DNA of 7,820 bases, from NCBI GenBank assembly GCA_017621295.1, contig JAGATI010000114.1, forward strand, positions 1 through 7,820. Direction: 5' to 3'. Below are positions 1 through 6,000 of the stretch, piece after piece. Every line of letters begins with the position of its first letter. Position 1 is the first letter of the stretch. Made by a program: the position numbers and the translations under genes. The notes under the pieces were generated by a model. The model was not told the DNA's origin. It made no database searches and saw only the letters and a list, made by a program, of their open reading frames with translations. This stretch comes from Clostridia bacterium (GTDB lineage Bacteria; Bacillota_A; Clostridia; TANB77; CAG-508).

Positions 1-3000
1 AATTTGATTTAGCATTAAGAAAATTCATAACAAATGTAAATGACCAAAAAGTTACTAGTAGAGTTCCTAATATTTCAAGAAAATCATGGAGTCAATTAGT
101 ATCAGAAGGAACAGCTGGATATTATCATACAAAAGAAGCAATAGAAGTAAATAATGGTGATATTATTACATATACATTAAGAGTTTATAATGAAGGAGAG
201 TTAAAAGGAAAAGCAACAGAAATAACAGACTACTTACCAGAAGGATTAGAATTTTATTCATCAGAAGTAGATGGTATAAATTATGGATGGTCTGTTGTAA
301 ATGGAACAAATGGAAAAGAAATTAAAACTTCATATTTAGCAAATAAAGAGTATTTACCTGCTGCAGATACTTATCAAACATTTACTAATGAAGGATATGC
401 AGATGTAAAAGTAAAATGCAAGGTAAATTTAAGTAATACAAATGAAACTGTATATTTAACAAATAGAGCAGAGATTACAGCTCATGTTGACGAATTTGGA
501 AATACAACAAGAGTAGGATTAGATAGAGATTCTACACCAAAAAATGTAAAATTAGATCATTCAAGTGATATGTTAGATTATGATTCAAGTATTACATATG
601 ATTCAAATACATATTATCCTGGATATGAAGATGATGACGATAAAGAAACAGTATATGTAAAGAAAACAACTAACTTTAATGTTAATTTATTGAAAGTTAG
701 TAAAAAACAATTAGATGACAATACTCCAACACCATTAAATGGAGCTAAATTTACTTTAGCAGAAGTTAACCCAGATAACATGGATGAAGTATTAAATAAT
801 TTAGCACCAATAACAACTGGAAATAGTCAAATGCAAATTATTAGTAGAGATAATTGTAAAATAGGAAGTACCTATTTATATAAATTACAAGAAACAGATG
901 CTCCAAATGGATTTAATATATTAATAGATATTCCAATATATATACAAATAACTATAAACGAAGATGGAAGTTTTGATACTGCAAGAACAAGAATATTATA
1001 TAATGTAGAAAATGGAAACGATATTTCAGAGTTTTATAGATTTACTATAGATGGAAATAACATAAATATAAGAATTGCAAATGAAGAAAAAGAGTTTGAT
1101 TTGGCTTTAAGAAAATATATAACAGGAATTGAGAGACAAGGTATATCTAATGAAATTAACAGTAGAATACCAAACTTAAATGCATTTTCATTTGTGGCTT
1201 GGAAACAAAAGGAAACAGCAGGATATTATCATACAAAAGAAGCAATGACTGTTAGAAAAGATGATATTATAACTTATACAATAAGTGTTTATAATGAAGG
1301 TTTTGTAAAAGGATATGCAACAGAAATAACAGATTATTTACCAAGTGGATTAGAATATATTAATAATGATTTTAATAGAAATAATGGTTGGTCTGTAACT
1401 AAAAATAGTGATGGAACATCTACTGTTAAAACAAATAAACTAAGCAATACTTTATTAAATGAAAATCAATTACAAAAATATTTAACTAATCAAGCAACTA
1501 CAACATGGAAAGCTAGTGTTCAAATACAATGTAAAGTTGTAAATGATCCAAAATACGAAGTACAATATTTAACAAATAGAGCAGAAATTACACAAGAAAA
1601 AGCAGTAAGTATTGATGCACAAGGACATGAAACTGTATTAGATGTTGTAGATAGAGATTCTAAACCAAATAATGTAAAGTCAGATCATTCAAGTGATATG
1701 TTAAATTATGATTCAAGTATTACATATGATTCAGATACATATTATCCTGGATATGAAGATGATGATGATAAAGAAACAGTTAAAATAGAACCAATTACAG
1801 ATTTTGAATTTAAACTAAAGAAAATAGATAATGTTTCTAAACAAGAAATAGAAGGAGCAACATTTGAAATTAGTGGAGTAAATACTAATAAAGGAGGAAT
1901 TTCTCCAATAACTAGTATTGTAGATTCAAATGGAAACGAAGTTAGAAAAAATGAAGATGGAAGTATTACTATACCAATTGGAGGAGTAACTGTAAAAGTA
2001 AAAGGTGTAGATGTTAATACTATGTATAATTATTCTATACAAGAAGTTAAAGCTCCAGATAAATATAAAATAATTGTACAAAATATGATAGTAAATATTT
2101 CTGTAGATGAAGATGGAAATACTAAACCAAATATATCAACTATGGTTGTAAATGAAATAACAAATCAAAATGGACATGAAGTTGAAATGCCAAAAGTTCA
2201 TACACAAGTAGGAGAAGGTTCTGATGAAAATGCAAGTGTAAGAAAAGAAAATAATGAAATTATAGTTAGAGTTTCAAATAAAAATACAGATACATTTGAT
2301 TTAGCATTAAGAAAATTTATTACTAAGGTAAATGATAAAGAGCCAGCAGTAAGCAGAGTACCAGAACTTAATCTTATATCATTAGTTGGACTAAATACAA
2401 CTGGAACAGCATATTATAATCATACAAAAGATGCACTAACAGTTAAAACAGGTGATATTGTAACATATACAATACGTGTTTATAACGAAAGTGATATTAA
2501 AGGTAAAGTAGCTGAAATAACAGATTATTTACCAAGGGGATTAGAATTTTATTCATCAGAAGTTGATGGTGTAAATTATAATTGGAAAGTAACTAAAAAT
2601 AGTGATGGAACTACTACTTTAAAAACAAATTACTTAAAAGATACTTTACTTTCAGAAAATGCATTAGCTCAGACAATAGTTGGTTTAAAAACAGATAAAT
2701 GGACAGCAGAAGTAAAATTAAAATGTAAAATAACAGATGAAGCAGGATATTCTATAAAATATTTAACAAATAGAGCAGAAATTACAGCACATGAAGATGA
2801 AAGAGGAAATAAATATGGTGAGTATTATGGACAAACACAAATACGTAATACAGATAGAGATTCTTTGCCAGATACAATTAAAGGAGTATTAAATTTAGAT
2901 AATCATTATACAGAAAATGTATTAGATAAACCACATTTAGATTATTATCCAGGTAAGCAAGATGATGATGATTTTGAAACTTTACAAATAGAGCCTATAA

Positions 3001-6000
3001 CAGATTATGAACTAAGTTTAGAAAAACTTAATTTACTAAATGATTTGAAATTAACAGATAAAGTTACATTTAAAATAGAAGAGATAAATCCAAATATTAA
3101 TATTTGGAATGGAATAAAAAATGAAGATATAATAAGTTCTGAAACACTTGATATAACTGGACAAGGAAAGATAGATTCTAAAACAAAAGTTAAATTTGGA
3201 ACAACATATCGTTATAGAATAACAGAAGAGGTAGTTCCAGACAATTTTGATAAAACAGTTAAAGAAGTGATAATAAAAGTTAATGTAGATGAAAATGGAA
3301 TAGCACATGGAGTAATAGAAAAATGGAATGATTCTACATGGAATAGTGTAATTGGTAGAAAATATACATATATAACAAATGGTGAAAACAATAAGATTAC
3401 TTTAACAATAAAAAATGAACCAAAAGCATATTATGATTTAAAACTTAAAAAGGTTAATGAAGAAGGAAAAGAAATTGGTGGTATAACTAAATTTAATGTA
3501 ATGGATTCTAGAAAAATAGGACATTCTGTTACAACAGGTTTAGGATATACAGGTGTAGTAGATACAAATATTCCAATAACAAGTAAAGAAGGATTTGATA
3601 CATATGTTATAAGTGAGATAGAAGCACCAGATGGATATATAAAAATAACTGATTTCGAATTGATTGTTAGAATTTATAAAGGTATTTCACAAGATGGAAG
3701 TACTTATGTAATTAAAAGATGTGAAAAGATTATTTCACAGAAAAATCATTCTAAAAATCCAGAAAAACAAAGAGAAATTTTAGAAAACGCTACAATAGAT
3801 TGTGATGGAAGAACTGTAACAGTTAAATTCCCAAATAAAAAAATAGAGGGTATATATAATATAGACTTAGCTAAAATAGATGAAGATGGAAATACAATCG
3901 AAGATAAAGAAGCTACATTTACAATAAATGGTAAAGAGCAAACTACATCAAGAGGAACTTTATCTATTGATGATGATAATGTACCTGGAATAGAAATTAC
4001 AAGTAAAGATCAAAACGATAAATATGTAATTATGGAAACAGTTGCACCAGAAGGATATATAAAATTTGATGGTAGAGTTACTTTAGATGTAAAAGTAAAA
4101 GAAGAAGATGGCGAATACAGATTAGATTCTAATAATACAAAATTAAGTATATATGAAAATGGCTCAACATATTCTGTAGAACCAGGTGATATGTCAAAAC
4201 AAGTAAGTTTTACTATTGATGAAAATATGCAAGTTATAAGAATAAAAGTAAAAAATCCAGAACTAACTGGTAAATATAAGTTACAAATAAAGAAAGTAGA
4301 TTATAATGATAAAACAAAAGTGATACCAGGAGCTGTATTTAATGGATTAGATCCTAGACAAATATCTCTTGGAGATAAGACAACAGGACCAGATGGTATA
4401 GCTGTATTACGTGATGATGTAGAAATCTTAGGACCAAATGAATACATTTATATTATTAGAGAAGTTTCTGTACCAGATGGATATTCAAAAATAGAAACAC
4501 ATCAATTTATAGTAAGAGTAATAACTGGATTATCTGATGATGGAAAATCTTATATTGTAAAAAATGCTACACTTGATATATCACAAAGAAATGGTAATCA
4601 AAATAGTGAGCTAGAAAGAAAGATATTAGAAGATAAAGAAAATGGTGCGAAGATTGAGGTAGATAAAGAAACACAAACTGTAACAATTACAGTTCCAAAT
4701 GAAAAAACTACAGATTACAATTTAGAAATTAACAAAGTTGATGCTAATAGTTCAAGTGAATATTTAGCTAAAGCAAGATTTACAATTGACGGACCAGATG
4801 GAAATATTCAAACAGATAAGGAGTTGCAAAGAGAAACTGATAACGAATCTACTGGTAGATTTGTTAAAAAAGAAACTGGAGTAAGAATTAATAAAACATA
4901 TACATATACAATTGAAGAGACTTTTGCAGAGAAACTATATGAAAATGTATTTAAAGATTTCTTAATTAAATTAGAAGTAACAATTGATAAAAATGGAAAA
5001 ATAGATAAACAAAATACAATTGCAAAAATAGAACCAAAAGATTACAATAATATTTCTAGTGAAGATATAGCAAAAGCAAATGATATGATTAAAGATGGAG
5101 TTTTTGTTAACGAAGATACAAATACAGTTACTTTAAACATCAAGAACCCACAAGAAACAAGAGATTTTGAATTTAGTTTATTTAAACACGAACTAGGGGA
5201 TAAGGATGAGGAAATTTCAGAAGCTGCATTTAAAGTACAAAGAAAACAAAAAGATAATGATGAATGGAATTTATTAAATGAAAATCTTATAACAAGTATT
5301 AATTCAGAAGAACTAATTGATAAACAAGAAAAAATAGCTTTGGGTAATGTATATTATTATGAAATTGAAGAAACAAAAGTGCCAAATAATAACTATATTA
5401 AAAAGATACAAAAAGCAATAGTAAAAATAGCAATTGGAGAAGATGGAATAGTTACAGGTGAAATAATAAGTATACAATTACCAGGAAGTAGCGAATGGGT
5501 TAAATATGATAAAGATACACATGGTGAATTTATTGAATTAGTTAAACAAGCTAGAAACAAATTTGAACTTAAAATAGCAAATACTGTTTACTACCATATG
5601 ACTCTAAGAAAAAGAGAAGACAATAAGTCTACAACAGATATAATTGGATGTAGAATATTAGAAGGTGGACAATTTAAAGTAGATAGAGTTTATAAAGATT
5701 CTAGAGGAAATATAACAACAAAAGAGGTTCATAATGGACCTGCAACATGGGATTTCTCAGATATGGAAGCAGTTCCAAATTCTATATATGAATACTATAT
5801 TCAAGAATTAAGTGCACCAGAAGGATTTAACAATGATTTTGAGAATATACGAGTACATTTAACAATAAGAACAGATAATAACGGAAATGTTGCACCTGTT
5901 GGAAGAGATGGTACAAATGTTGATTTTGAATCTGCAAGTGGTGGAGTATTACAAGATAAAATAAAAACAATGTTATATGAGAAATGTGTATTACAAGTAG

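Noticed and set aside
1890..1897. Strong Shine-Dalgarno-like AAAGGAGG
   Set aside because: It encodes Lys-Gly-Gly inside B2, and no start codon lies at a usable distance downstream. An internal translation start is not supported.
3..2984. Conserved A-domain cysteine as an internal thioester for covalent host attachment
   Set aside because: Thioester domains need a Cys-Gln pair in a distinct fold. No partnering Gln motif is visible, and the Cys lies on a strand of the DUF11-like domain.
3051..3308. Minus-strand open frame of about 85 codons
   Set aside because: It lies antisense to B3. Its product is dominated by Phe, Tyr, Ile, Cys and Asn, the expected reverse reading of AT-rich plus-strand codons. 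It has no recognisable domain and overlaps a strongly supported coding domain.
3837..3843. Run of seven A where loss of one base would create an immediate TAG stop; a similar run at 6896-6902
   Set aside because: Seven-base A runs are expected by chance in DNA this AT-rich and are short for a phase-variation tract. Nothing else suggests on/off switching.
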